In this document: one piece after another, positions 6,861 to 15,722 of the stretch
Numbering within the stretch: position 1 is the first letter of the stretch
Layout of the letters: the number at the start of each line of letters is the position of its first letter
Assembly (NCBI GenBank): GCA_903939115.1
Contig: CAJAFV010000079.1
Span: 1 to 64,000, forward strand
Origin: an uncultured Geobacteraceae bacterium
GTDB lineage: Bacteria; Desulfobacterota; Desulfuromonadia; Geobacterales; Pseudopelobacteraceae
Length of the DNA: 64,000 nucleotides
Direction: 5' to 3'
Translations under genes and position numbers: made by a program
The notes under the pieces: model-generated
Told to the model about the DNA's origin: nothing
What the model saw: only the letters and a program-made list of their open reading frames with translations
The model's database searches: none

Positions 6861-7364
6861 CTACTTTGTTAGGGGATAATTGGACTCACTCCATCCGGTA
6901 ACGCCTGCAGGGTAGCGATATACATTCTTGAAACCGTTATCAACAAGTATCTTTGCTCCAATGTGACTTCTTCTGCAGGCGACGAAACCGCAATAGACTA
7001 CAACCTGCTTTTCTTTGTCGGTTCCGGCAACAGTCAGCAGGTTGTCTTTGTCTGCCTGAGTAAGATCTTTTTCGGTTTTTGGCATTGCTCCATTTACCGC
7101 AGATGGGAGAGTGCCGAACTCTTTGTCTTCAGTCGCGGGTAGGGTGCTGATGATGGTCAGCTTTTTGCCCTCATCGAGCCATTTCTTCAGTTCGTCAGTG
7201 CTGACAACTTTGTAACCACCATCCTTGATGTCGGAGGAAAATTTCACTGCAGCCTTTTCTATGGGAAGCTCAAGTCCCTTGGGTGACGTGCCGTGGGATG
7301 TTGCGCATCCGGAAAGGGCAAGGGTTGTGACGGCAAACAGTACGAGGTAATTCATGGTTTTCAT
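6861..7364 (-). CDS. Rhodanese-domain lipoprotein
   Basis: 167 residues. The signal peptide ends in LALSGC (lipobox), predicting a periplasmic lipoprotein. A single rhodanese domain follows, with the active-site loop VVVYCGFVACRRSH. I placed the start at ATG 7364 (AAGGAG six bases upstream) rather than a start 14 codons earlier. Rhodanese-like lipoproteins occur in Geobacter extracellular-electron-transfer (ext) clusters, but no cytochrome gene is adjacent here, so sulfur handling or thiol redox is equally possible. Confidence 0.85.
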   Translation of the reverse strand: MKTMNYLVLFAVTTLALSGCATSHGTSPKGLELPIEKAAVKFSSDIKDGGYKVVSTDELKKWLDEGKKLTIISTLPATEDKEFGTLPSAVNGAMPKTEKDLTQADKDNLLTVAGTDKEKQVVVYCGFVACRRSHIGAKILVDNGFKNVYRYPAGVTGWSESNYPLTK

Positions 7365-7391
7365 AGAAGCTCCTTGTGATTTAGTCCGCAA

Positions 7392-7420
7392 TTTATACGG
7401 TTTCAACAGCCCATTGTCAA
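7392..7420 (-). promoter_or_regulatory. Sigma-70 promoter of the rhodanese gene
   Basis: On the minus strand there is TTGACA (7420-7415), a 17-base spacer and TATAAA (7397-7392). The predicted transcript starts near 7385, about 20 bases before ATG 7364. Confidence 0.8.
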
Positions 7421-7714
7421 ATTGGAATAACCGATTGAAAACGCTTTCGTCACAGTAAATGCCTATAATTCGGCCCTAAATATTGATCCATCCTTTATGC
7501 AAATATTAAAAAAGCTGGACGGTTATTGGAGATATTCTTCCCGCCCCGCCGATAAAAATTACCTCTCTTCGCTTATCCGGCTGAATACACTTTACGAAGT
7601 ATTAACACTTTTGCTATGATGCCGACGCTTAAACAATGGTTTCCAGGTGGCTGTTTTAATCGCTCCACGTCCCCGGCTGAAAGAATTACACTAACTGCGC
7701 AGTAAACATTCCGT
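7421..7714. other. Intergenic region before the glycogen debranching gene
   Basis: A divergent intergenic stretch between the rhodanese promoter and the debranching-enzyme gene. I see no ORF, tRNA or strong hairpin in it. It is AT-rich up to about 7620, and no convincing -35/-10 pair for the downstream gene was found. Confidence 0.5.
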
Positions 7715-9847
7715 TTGAGCAAGGGATATTATGAACACCTCTCCGTGGTCTTGAAACCTGGTCAAGGACTTCTGTCCGTTGTCACTGAACAGTTCAGTTT
7801 TGAACGAGGGCATCCGTTGCCGATGGGAGCAACCGTTGAACGTGGTGGTGTTAATTTCTCCATTTTCTCGCGGCATGCCTCTTCGGTGACCCTTGTTCTC
7901 TTTTCACCTTTTACCGGTGAGGAGCTTGCCGAATTTCCGCTGGAAAGCAGATACAATCGTACCGGAGATGTGTGGCATACCTTCATCGCCGGGCTTGATC
8001 CCGGCATTGGCTATGGCTACCGAATGAACGGTCCGAAGGGGCCCTCCCACTGTTTTAATCCGGATATTCTGCTTGCCGACCCCTACGCTGTTGCCCTTCA
8101 CAGTCCCTCACTCTGGGGAGGAACCGAACTTCCCTCTCCTGACTTCTTCAGGCGGGCGGTCGTGCTTCAACACGAATATGATTGGGAGTTTGACCAGCCT
8201 ATCAACAGGCCGCTTGCCGATTCAGTCATCTATGAACTGCATGTGAGAGGATTTACCCGTCACCCGTCTTCTCACACAATCCATCCCGGTACGTTTCGGG
8301 GGGTGATTGAAAAAATCCCGTATCTGAAAACGCTTGGCATCACAGCGGTGGAACTGCTGCCGGTCGCCGAATTTGACGAACGTGAAATCAACCGGGTCAA
8401 TCCTGAAGACGGCTCGCTCCTCTACAATCTTTGGGGGTACCACCCGCTTTCGTTTTTTGCTGTCAAAGCCGGATATGCAGCCACGTACGAACCGGGAGGA
8501 GCAGTCACCGAGTTCAAGGATATGGTCAAGGCACTGCACAGTGCGGGCATAGAGGTTATCCTCGACGTTGTCTACAACCATAGCGGCGAGGGGGATCAGC
8601 GCGGCCCGACGTATTCCTTTAAGGGCATCGACAACTCCGTGTACTACATGCTTGATGCCGACTCCCATCACATGAACTTCTCCGGCTGCGGCAACACCTT
8701 CAACTGCAACCACCCCTATGTACGCAATCTCATCATGGACAGCCTGCGCTACTGGGTGACAGAGATGCACGTAGACGGCTTCCGCTTCGACCTTGCCTCC
8801 ATTTTAGGGCGAGCCCAGGACGGCAGTGTGCTCGCCTGTCCGCCGCTTCTGGAACAGATTGCCGGGGATCCGGTGCTGGCCGGCACCAAGCTGATAGCGG
8901 AAGCATGGGATGCCGCCGGCCTGTATCAAGTCGGTGTCTTTCCCAACTGGGGGCGCTGGGCGGAATGGAACGGCCAATATCGTGACGATATCCGGCGCTT
9001 CGTGCGGGGGGACGCTGGTATGGTCGGGAAACTCGCGACACGGCTGGCCGGAAGTTCAGATCTCTTCCAGCATAGCAGGGAACCTGCCCATGGCATCAAT
9101 TTCATTACCTGTCACGACGGTTTCTGTCTGCAGGATCTCGTCAGCTACAACGAGAAGAATAACCGTGCGAACGGCGATAGCAACCGTGACGGGGAAAATC
9201 ATAATTTCAGCTGGAACTGCGGCCACGAAGGACCGGTAGAGGATCCGGAGATAGTAGCCCTGCGGGAGCGTCAGGCCCGTAACCTGGTAACGCTGCTGCT
9301 GTTGTCGCGCGGGGTGCCGATGATCCTGGCCGGTGACGAGATGGGACGAAGCCAGGGGGGAAATAACAACGCCTACTGTCAGGACAATACCGTCAGTTGG
9401 CTCGACTGGGAGGAGGTGGAGGCGAACAAAGGGCTCCATCGCTTCTTTCGCCTGCTGATTGCGTTCCGGAACAAACACGAGCTTCTCCGTAACAACAGTT
9501 TCGTACCGAGTGGCGCTACCGGCGTCCGCATTGACTGGCATGGTTTTCGGTTAGGGAAACCGGATTGGAGTGACGAATCCCGGAGCCTGGCGATGCATCT
9601 CCGCAGTATGACACCGGGTGGACGTGGAGAAGATCTGTATCTCATGGCAAACTCGTATGCCGAACCGCATGAATTCGTGTTGCCAAAAATCGGCTCAAAA
9701 CGATGGCAGCGGTTTATCGATACAGCTTTAGACTGGGATGAATCTATAGCGGAACCGGATGTGAAGCGGGTACGTACCGGACAGAAGGTGTGTCGGGTTG
9801 AGGGGAGGAGTGTTGTTGTAATGATTGCGAAAAGGCGTGACTCCTGA
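7715..9847 (+). CDS. glgX: Glycogen debranching enzyme GlgX / isoamylase family (GH13)
   Basis: About 700 residues. It hydrolyses alpha-1,6 branches of glycogen or limit dextrins. An N-terminal CBM48-type domain (GATVERGGVNFSIFSRH) precedes the GH13 barrel. The four conserved regions are visible: DVVYNHSGEG, GFRFDLA (nucleophile Asp), AEAWD (acid/base Glu) and FITCHDGF (transition-state Asp). The start is uncertain. TTG 7715 opens the frame but has no Shine-Dalgarno. TTG 7751 overlaps the stop of a 7-codon minicistron with a good Shine-Dalgarno. ATG 7823 is also in frame but would cut into the family domain. It converges with the glycosyltransferase gene 11 bases downstream. Confidence 0.9.
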   Translation: MSKGYYEHLSVVLKPGQGLLSVVTEQFSFERGHPLPMGATVERGGVNFSIFSRHASSVTLVLFSPFTGEELAEFPLESRYNRTGDVWHTFIAGLDPGIGYGYRMNGPKGPSHCFNPDILLADPYAVALHSPSLWGGTELPSPDFFRRAVVLQHEYDWEFDQPINRPLADSVIYELHVRGFTRHPSSHTIHPGTFRGVIEKIPYLKTLGITAVELLPVAEFDEREINRVNPEDGSLLYNLWGYHPLSFFAVKAGYAATYEPGGAVTEFKDMVKALHSAGIEVILDVVYNHSGEGDQRGPTYSFKGIDNSVYYMLDADSHHMNFSGCGNTFNCNHPYVRNLIMDSLRYWVTEMHVDGFRFDLASILGRAQDGSVLACPPLLEQIAGDPVLAGTKLIAEAWDAAGLYQVGVFPNWGRWAEWNGQYRDDIRRFVRGDAGMVGKLATRLAGSSDLFQHSREPAHGINFITCHDGFCLQDLVSYNEKNNRANGDSNRDGENHNFSWNCGHEGPVEDPEIVALRERQARNLVTLLLLSRGVPMILAGDEMGRSQGGNNNAYCQDNTVSWLDWEEVEANKGLHRFFRLLIAFRNKHELLRNNSFVPSGATGVRIDWHGFRLGKPDWSDESRSLAMHLRSMTPGGRGEDLYLMANSYAEPHEFVLPKIGSKRWQRFIDTALDWDESIAEPDVKRVRTGQKVCRVEGRSVVVMIAKRRDS
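7731..7754 (+). other. Seven-codon minicistron at the glgX start
   Basis: ATG 7731 is preceded by AAGGGA at correct spacing and reads MNTSPWS followed by TGA 7752-7754. The TGA overlaps an in-frame TTG (7751) of the debranching enzyme. It could couple translation onto the TTG start. Confidence 0.35.
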
Positions 9848-9858
9848 TTTCTAACAGA

Positions 9859-10857
9859 CTATGGCACTGCGCGTCCCCGGTTGCGCAACGGCGCCCCTCC
9901 GCAGCGGGTGCGGAGATACCTCAGAATGCCGAGGAACTGTGGATAGACGACGAAGGCGGCATGCAGTGTGTAGAGCAGGGCTACAGTGAAGGGTATCCGG
10001 TACTGTTTCATCGTGCGCGGTATTCGCAGCAGCGGTCTCAGGGCGACTGCCAGCGCCAGCAGCAGTCCAGGCAGAGGGTGACGGAACAGTGCCCCGCCGA
10101 AGATTAACAGGAAAGGGAGCAATGCCGTCAGGCTGACCCGCGCCAGTTCACGCGCCCACAGTTTCTCAGGTGAACTCAAGTGGCGCAACCCCACTTCGGC
10201 GTAGGCATGACCGCTCCGGTACGCCCGCTTCCAATACTGGGCAAAGGTGGTCATATTCAGGTCATGCAGGGTCATGGCAGCGGCGATGCGCCAGATAATC
10301 CACCCTTTTCTCCGCAACCGGGCGCTGAAATCCGGTTCCTCACCGGCAATGAGCAGATCGTCAAAGCCCCCTTCGATGGCCAGCGGTTCTCTCTGCGCCA
10401 GGAAATCTCCCCCGAAATAGCGGCACGGACCCTGTTCGTAGTGCCACTCAACAGAGGCGATGATGTGGTAATTGTTCTTATCCGGCCAGCGCTCACTCCG
10501 TTTTCCGCAGACCGCCACAATCTTCTCGTTAAAATATCCCAGCGCAGTTTTCAACCAGTCCCGATCAAGCAGCGTGTCGGCATCCATGAACTGTACAAAC
10601 GGCGCAGTGGCGGCAAAAAGCCCGGCATTGCGTCCCCGTCCCGGTGTTGGATACCGGTCGTTTAACTCGATCACCCGTACTCCGGTCTCCCTGCCGATGG
10701 CGACACTGCTGTCACTGGAACCGCCATCCACAAAGGTAATAGCCAGTAACTCCTGCGGGTAGTCAGCGGCACGGATGGAGGCGATGCAGTCACCAAGATA
10801 GCGCTGGACGTTAATGCCGATAATTATGACGTCTATGTTGGGGAGTGTGCTCATCAT
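9859..10857 (-). CDS. Family 2 glycosyltransferase with C-terminal membrane segments
   Basis: 332 residues. The N-terminal GT-A domain has DVIIIGINVQRYLGDCIASI, VDGGSSDSS and the metal-binding FMDADTLL (DxD), followed by GGDF and GEEPDFSAR, usual in family 2 transferases. After about residue 235 there are hydrophobic segments (LTALLPFLLIFGGALF, PFTVALLYTLHAAFVV) anchoring it to the inner membrane. It is the last gene of the minus-strand glycosyltransferase operon. The sugar and acceptor cannot be read from the sequence. Confidence 0.85.
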   Translation of the reverse strand: MMSTLPNIDVIIIGINVQRYLGDCIASIRAADYPQELLAITFVDGGSSDSSVAIGRETGVRVIELNDRYPTPGRGRNAGLFAATAPFVQFMDADTLLDRDWLKTALGYFNEKIVAVCGKRSERWPDKNNYHIIASVEWHYEQGPCRYFGGDFLAQREPLAIEGGFDDLLIAGEEPDFSARLRRKGWIIWRIAAAMTLHDLNMTTFAQYWKRAYRSGHAYAEVGLRHLSSPEKLWARELARVSLTALLPFLLIFGGALFRHPLPGLLLALAVALRPLLRIPRTMKQYRIPFTVALLYTLHAAFVVYPQFLGILRYLRTRCGGAPLRNRGRAVP

Positions 10858-10866
10858 TTCATCCTG

Positions 10867-12510
10867 TTAAACCGGCTTTTCCTCTGTTACTGCTGCAGGT
10901 TTCTTCTTCGGTATCAGCTTGGCCGGAATCCCTGCGGCGATATGGTCGTCCGGCACGTCCACCATCAGTACGGTATTGGCGCCGATGTCTACGTTGTTGC
11001 CGACGACGATCCGCCCCAGTACCTTGGCACCGGTGCCGATGTTGACGTTGTTGCCGAGCTGCGGTGCGCAGGGATCGTCCACACGCTTCAGGCCGACCGT
11101 GACACCGTTGCGGATGATGCAGTCGTCACCGAACTTCGCAAAGCCGCTGACGATGATATCGCCGAAGTGGTCGATGCGGAAGTTTCTGCCAACCGGGACT
11201 TCACACGGCATTTCAACTCCGGTTACTATCTGTACCACCTTGAAGAGGAACTTGTAGAGCAGTGAAAACGGCTTGCGGAGCAGGCTGCTACCGATTGTGT
11301 AGCGCCAGCGCCCGAGGCGGTAAACGAGCATAACCCAATAGCCCTGTCGCCCCCAGTCGTAAAAGTGAGTGCGCAGATCGCGTTTGATATTGAGCCGCAG
11401 CTTGCGATCCTCGTTGATAATGCGGTTCTGCAGTGCCTCGCGGGGGAGCCCGTCAGTCGTGGTATCAAGCGGCGCATCGAGCGGATTGATCCGTTCCGGC
11501 GGCGGAGCCGGCATTCCCGAACCGGTCAGTTCCTTTCCGTAGCCATCCCGTTCAAGTGTCGCCATAATAAGCTCCATGGTCTGGGCTGCGTCCTCCCGTT
11601 TAACCCGGGCCTGCCCGCCCCCCTTGATGCTGTTTTTCAGTCTGATGACACTCTTCCAGAATAGTTCCACTCCGGCTGCCAGCAGCACCTTCAGCAAGCC
11701 ATAGTTGGCGCGGTAATAGCGGAATTCACTCTGCACTCGCAGGTAGGTCAGCTGCCGTCCCGCTTTCGTTACCTTGCCGGTAGATTCGGAACTTTGCCCC
11801 CCCAGATGGATACATTTTGTGTATGGGTAGAAAACCACCGGCCAACCCGCTTTGGCTGATTTCAGGCAGAATTCGATCTCCTCAAAATAGAGGAAATAGC
11901 GCTCCTCATTCAGCAGGCCGATGGCGTCAAAAACGTCACGCCGCACCAGAAAAAAGGCCCCCGGCACCCAGCCGACGATCTTCTCGGTTGAGTGATCCCA
12001 CCAGGTGTAATCCGGTCCGCCCAGGGTTGGAGAATGCTTGAACTTATTGGCGACCCCGGAAATGACCAGCAGCTTTGTCCAGGGTGATGGCAGCATGCGC
12101 GCTGACGGCTGCATGGCATCATCCTGGCCCACCAGTTTGACGCCGAGAATACCCCATTGCGGATGCTCTTCCATCGCGTTAAGCGTGGCGAACAAGGTGT
12201 CGGGAAAAAGGTAGGCATCGGAGTTGAGCAGCAGCAGGAAGCGCCCCTTCGCTACACGGATACCAACATTATTGCCGCCGGCAAAGCCCAGGTTCTTATT
12301 GGTTCGCAGCAGCGTTGCCCGGGGGAATTCAGCCGCTATCATGCCAGCCGAATCATCACGGGAGGCGTTGTCAACGACAATGACCTCCATATCCAGTCCG
12401 GCGCCGTATTCGTAGACGCGTTTCAGGCATTCACGGGTGACATCGCGGGTGTTGAAGCTGACGACTATTACCGAGAGCAGCATGGAAGGCTGGTGGGTTA
12501 TAACACTCAT
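10867..12510 (-). CDS. Fusion: family 2 glycosyltransferase and serine-acetyltransferase-like domain
   Basis: 547 residues. Residues about 10-300 are a GT2 domain (SVIVVSFNTRDVTRECL, VDNASRDDSAGM, LLLNSDAYLF) of the rhamnosyltransferase-like subgroup. Residues about 370-535 are a left-handed beta-helix acetyltransferase of CysE type (DHFGDIIVSG, NVNIGTGAKVLG, NNVDIGANTVLM, AAGIPAKLIPKK). The fusion suggests transfer of a sugar plus O- or N-acetylation in one protein. It overlaps the upstream glycosyltransferase gene by 4 bases and lies 9 bases from the downstream one. Confidence 0.85.
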   Translation of the reverse strand: MSVITHQPSMLLSVIVVSFNTRDVTRECLKRVYEYGAGLDMEVIVVDNASRDDSAGMIAAEFPRATLLRTNKNLGFAGGNNVGIRVAKGRFLLLLNSDAYLFPDTLFATLNAMEEHPQWGILGVKLVGQDDAMQPSARMLPSPWTKLLVISGVANKFKHSPTLGGPDYTWWDHSTEKIVGWVPGAFFLVRRDVFDAIGLLNEERYFLYFEEIEFCLKSAKAGWPVVFYPYTKCIHLGGQSSESTGKVTKAGRQLTYLRVQSEFRYYRANYGLLKVLLAAGVELFWKSVIRLKNSIKGGGQARVKREDAAQTMELIMATLERDGYGKELTGSGMPAPPPERINPLDAPLDTTTDGLPREALQNRIINEDRKLRLNIKRDLRTHFYDWGRQGYWVMLVYRLGRWRYTIGSSLLRKPFSLLYKFLFKVVQIVTGVEMPCEVPVGRNFRIDHFGDIIVSGFAKFGDDCIIRNGVTVGLKRVDDPCAPQLGNNVNIGTGAKVLGRIVVGNNVDIGANTVLMVDVPDDHIAAGIPAKLIPKKKPAAVTEEKPV

Positions 12511-13424
12511 GGGTAGAGCCCCGCCGGCGGCGCCGGGATGTTCTCCAGCCGTGTACCTATCTTCAGCTTCTCAAACTGCCAGGCGTGCAGCGACTCACGA
12601 AACCCCGGATCTTCGAAGCGCTTCATTCCCTCCAGCATGGCTTTAAAATAGCCGCAGATAATCCCGAGGCCACCGATAATGAACGGTTTCTCTGCCATTC
12701 TATAGATTCCCATCGGGACAATATAGATGGGGTGAGTCCCCATGAAATACTGGCCACGTCCCCAGCGCATGCGGCCGTGCCAGATGCTTTGGTGCGATGA
12801 ACCCATCAGGCGTTTATGTATGATGTCGAGCTTCGGATTGCGGACGCTGCGGGTGCGCCAACCGGTGATACGAGCCTTGTGGTAGGCGATGCCGTCCCAA
12901 TGTACCTGACGTACAAAGCCGCCGATCGCCTCAAAGCATTTCCGCCGATAAAAGTTGACCATACCGGCCACCATTTCATCACTGGCACGCTCCTCCACCA
13001 AACCGCCACCCTCTTCAATAAAAATCTTGCCGCTGCCGGAGCCGAGCTGCGGATCCTTCTCGAAATATTCGACCAGGGTGGAGAAGTACTCCGGCCCGAT
13101 CTCGATATCGCCGTCCATCTTGCAGATGTAGTCGTACTCTTTCGTAAGGATCTGGTCGTAACCGAAATAAAAAGCTTCAACTACGCCCGGACCAACTGCC
13201 CGCACACCTCGATCCTGACGTTTGACCACCCGTATCCAGGGATACTGCCGGGAGGCGCGCTCTGCAATAGCATAGGTGTCGTCAGTTGAACCGTCATCCA
13301 CCAGCAGCCACTCCACCGGCTTCAGTGACTGTGCCGCGAGACAGTCGATGGTTCCCTGGAGATATTTTGCTTCGTCGCGTACCGGGGCGACTATGACGAT
13401 GCGTCTTCCTGCTGTTTCACTCAT
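12507..13424 (-). CDS. Family 2 glycosyltransferase
   Basis: About 305 residues. Motifs are RIVIVAPVRDEAKYLQGTID, LVDDGSTDDT and CKMDGDIEIG (the DxD metal site). I set the start at ATG 13424, which overlaps the stop of the upstream gene (ATGA); the frame extends 42 codons further but without family similarity. No clear membrane segment except a weak hydrophobic stretch near residues 240-265. It probably assembles EPS repeat units. Confidence 0.85.
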   Translation of the reverse strand: MSETAGRRIVIVAPVRDEAKYLQGTIDCLAAQSLKPVEWLLVDDGSTDDTYAIAERASRQYPWIRVVKRQDRGVRAVGPGVVEAFYFGYDQILTKEYDYICKMDGDIEIGPEYFSTLVEYFEKDPQLGSGSGKIFIEEGGGLVEERASDEMVAGMVNFYRRKCFEAIGGFVRQVHWDGIAYHKARITGWRTRSVRNPKLDIIHKRLMGSSHQSIWHGRMRWGRGQYFMGTHPIYIVPMGIYRMAEKPFIIGGLGIICGYFKAMLEGMKRFEDPGFRESLHAWQFEKLKIGTRLENIPAPPAGLYP

Positions 13425-14683
13425 GGTTTTGATCCTGACAAAATGGATTTGAATAACTGCGACAGTTTTTCTGCGTTGACCTCTTCCGAAAACTCTCCTT
13501 CGATTTTCACTCTGCCGCCAGCTATACAGCGGCTTCGGAGTTCCGCGCAATCAATTAATCCGGCTATCGCATCGGCAAGAGCCTGAGAATCAGCCGGTGG
13601 TACAATCAGTCCGGACGTTTCATTTTCAATCAACTCCGGAATTGCGGAAACCGTCGTGGAAATCACCGGAATGCCGGCGGCCATGGACTCCATCAGCGCT
13701 ACGGGGATACCATCCATGTCGCCATTGCTGTCCACGCGGCAGGCGAGCACAAACTGATTCAGCCCGCAGAGCCATTCGGGAACGGTATCGTTTGCGACAG
13801 GTCCAAGAAAAGTAATACGGTCGGCAACGCCTTCCTGTTCGGCCTGTTTCAGCAGCTCTGTTTTAAGCGGGCCGTCGCCGGCGATTTCCATGCGGAAATC
13901 TCTCCCGCTCCTGAACAGAATGCCTGCTGCGGCGATCAGGGTGTCGAAACCTTTCTTTTCTACCAGGCGACCGAGGGAACCGATAACCGGAATCGTTACC
14001 CCACTTTGTAAAGGGGGGCCAGGGGGGATTTGGCTTGCAACTCCATCAAACCGCCCACTGTCAACTCCGCAGCGCACGATGGTAATCTTTGCCCCGTCCG
14101 CTCCCTGTGACACCAGAAAACGGCGATTATATTCTGATATGGTCATTGCCTGTGCGGATCGTGCAACTTTCTCTTTCAGCAGCCAGCCCCGCTCAAACAG
14201 GTCGTTGGCGTGAGAGGTAAAGCTGAAGGTGATGCCGGTAAAACGTGCCGCATACATGGCGATATCGGTTGGAACATGGGCAAAGTGAACGTGCAGGTGG
14301 CGGCAGCCATGTTCTTCCAGAATCCGGGCGAGTCTCGCACCAGCCAGGAAGCGGTAGAGAAGGCCGACTGCCGCGCGGCTGAAAAAACCGACGCGTGCCA
14401 TATCGCCAAGCAGCATGCAGGCGGCTGAGAGGTAGCGCAAAGGATGACGCACTTTCATAAAAACCGCTGCAGTCAGAAATGATACGGCTCCTTGCGGGTA
14501 GAGCTGAATCGTTTCGGCCGCCAGCAGACTGGCGCACTCTTCCGTTGCCGGTGATGACGGCGGATGTACCGAAACCGGCAGCACGTCAAACCCCTTGTCG
14601 CGCAGGGCCAGTATCTCATGATACACAAAGGTGGCGGACAGTGCCGGTATTTCGGGTGCAAGATAGGCGATACGCGGTCTCAT
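13421..14683 (-). CDS. Family 4 glycosyltransferase
   Basis: About 420 residues. The GT-B fold shows an N-terminal domain (RIAYLAPEIPALSATFVYHE) and a C-terminal GT1-type domain with IPVIGSLGRLVEKKGFD, AGDGPLKTEL and GIPVALMESMAAGIPVIST (the E-x7-E-type sugar-nucleotide site). The start ATG 14683 follows the upstream stop by one base. A stretch encoding SQIPPGPPLQSG between the two domains coincides with a C/G-rich repeat in the DNA (see the repeat entry), so a repeat seems inserted in frame without breaking the gene. Confidence 0.88.
   Translation of the reverse strand: MRPRIAYLAPEIPALSATFVYHEILALRDKGFDVLPVSVHPPSSPATEECASLLAAETIQLYPQGAVSFLTAAVFMKVRHPLRYLSAACMLLGDMARVGFFSRAAVGLLYRFLAGARLARILEEHGCRHLHVHFAHVPTDIAMYAARFTGITFSFTSHANDLFERGWLLKEKVARSAQAMTISEYNRRFLVSQGADGAKITIVRCGVDSGRFDGVASQIPPGPPLQSGVTIPVIGSLGRLVEKKGFDTLIAAAGILFRSGRDFRMEIAGDGPLKTELLKQAEQEGVADRITFLGPVANDTVPEWLCGLNQFVLACRVDSNGDMDGIPVALMESMAAGIPVISTTVSAIPELIENETSGLIVPPADSQALADAIAGLIDCAELRSRCIAGGRVKIEGEFSEEVNAEKLSQLFKSILSGSKP
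13999..14031. repeat. C/G-rich dispersed-type repeat inside a glycosyltransferase gene
   Basis: The bases CCCCACTTTGTAAAGGGGGG followed by CCAGGGGGGATTT form an imperfect palindrome of a kind found dispersed between genes in many bacterial genomes. Here it lies within coding sequence in frame. Only one copy is in this window, so repeat status rests on recognition of the pattern. Confidence 0.5.
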
Positions 14684-14684
14684 A

Positions 14685-15542
14685 TCAAGGTTTTCCTTTG
14701 GTCTGCACACGCACCATGCGCGGCGGTTTGTCGAAGCGGTTGTCGAGGTTGACCGTAATATCGTCATTCAGCAGCAGCCCGCTCCGATTTTTATCCTGTC
14801 CATACAGACCCCAGTGCGCCTCGCACAGGCCGACCCCCTCCGCTCCCCACTCTTTTTTTGCTTCGGCGATAAGACGGTCATCCTGAAGCAGCATGATGCC
14901 ACTGTCATCAACCGTAACTTCAACCTTCACCCATTGACGCATCGGAAAGCGGATGCTGGAAATTCTTGTAAAGGTTCCCTTGCTGAAAACCGGAACATGA
15001 AACAGTACCAACCGATCCTCACCCTGCTCAAAGCCAAGGTTGACGCCGAACAGATCTTTCCACTCTTTCTTATGGCTGTAGGTGGCAAAACTGATCCAGC
15101 CACGCTGAGCGGGAGAGGGGAGGTCAGCCCAGACAAGAAAAGAGGAACGGTACCCGCCGCGATAACATTCCGGTAGTAAAAGTGCCGGATATATCCGGTG
15201 ACTGTCACCGCCGGGTGGAGCGGCGGAGGTAATTTCACCGCGCAGTACGGAACCGCGCCCTGATCCGGTCGGATCGGGGATGACCTTGAGTGTCCCTGTG
15301 GGAACGCCTTCGAAATGCCACCAACTATATTCTTCGAGGTTGCCGGTTTCGTGGCGGGCCTGCCAATACTGGGCACTTTTTCCATCTGCGGACGGAATGG
15401 ATTTCGATTCAGCCGCAGGTGGATTAACAGTGCCAGCGTGCGTTGCATGAGGCAGGCTGCTGACTATGTTACGAATAACAAGCACCGCTGCAACAGCGAC
15501 AAGCCCTGATAGTGCATACTGGGTAATTTTCATGATCGGCAT
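14685..15542 (-). CDS. Polysaccharide-lyase-like exported protein
   Basis: About 285 residues. A hydrophobic N-terminus (YALSGLVAVAAVLVIRNIV) is a signal anchor or signal peptide. The mature part has features of the concanavalin-like polysaccharide lyase family (heparin lyase I-type fold): the EYSWWHFEG region, RSSFLVWADLPS, a WVKVEVTVDDSG strand and VGLCEAHWGLYGQDKN near the end. Start is ATG 15542 or 15533; a TTG at 15569 is also in frame. It heads the minus-strand glycosyltransferase operon, so it may trim or process the polysaccharide. Catalytic activity is not proven by the sequence. Confidence 0.6.
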   Translation of the reverse strand: MPIMKITQYALSGLVAVAAVLVIRNIVSSLPHATHAGTVNPPAAESKSIPSADGKSAQYWQARHETGNLEEYSWWHFEGVPTGTLKVIPDPTGSGRGSVLRGEITSAAPPGGDSHRIYPALLLPECYRGGYRSSFLVWADLPSPAQRGWISFATYSHKKEWKDLFGVNLGFEQGEDRLVLFHVPVFSKGTFTRISSIRFPMRQWVKVEVTVDDSGIMLLQDDRLIAEAKKEWGAEGVGLCEAHWGLYGQDKNRSGLLLNDDITVNLDNRFDKPPRMVRVQTKGKP

Positions 15543-15722
15543 AGTGTCAAACGGGGAGCATTTGTTCAAGGGGTAAAATTCAAACCTATTCTATGGCAAT
15601 ATGATCTTTTCCACCATCTTGAGAAGTTACAAAATTTCTTTATCTGTGTTTGATGCCGATTTCCTCATCCAGAACCGGAGAGATCCGTCGATGGAGAAGT
15701 GGGCTTTGGCTGATAATTGTCG

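Noticed and set aside
6861-7364. Rhodanese lipoprotein as part of an ext-type cytochrome cluster
   Set aside because: No cytochrome or barrel gene is adjacent, and it has its own promoter and terminator; the link to extracellular electron transfer is only by analogy.
8222-8770. 182-codon frame antisense to glgX
   Set aside because: It is a shadow of the GH13 coding region with no start signal or recognisable domain.
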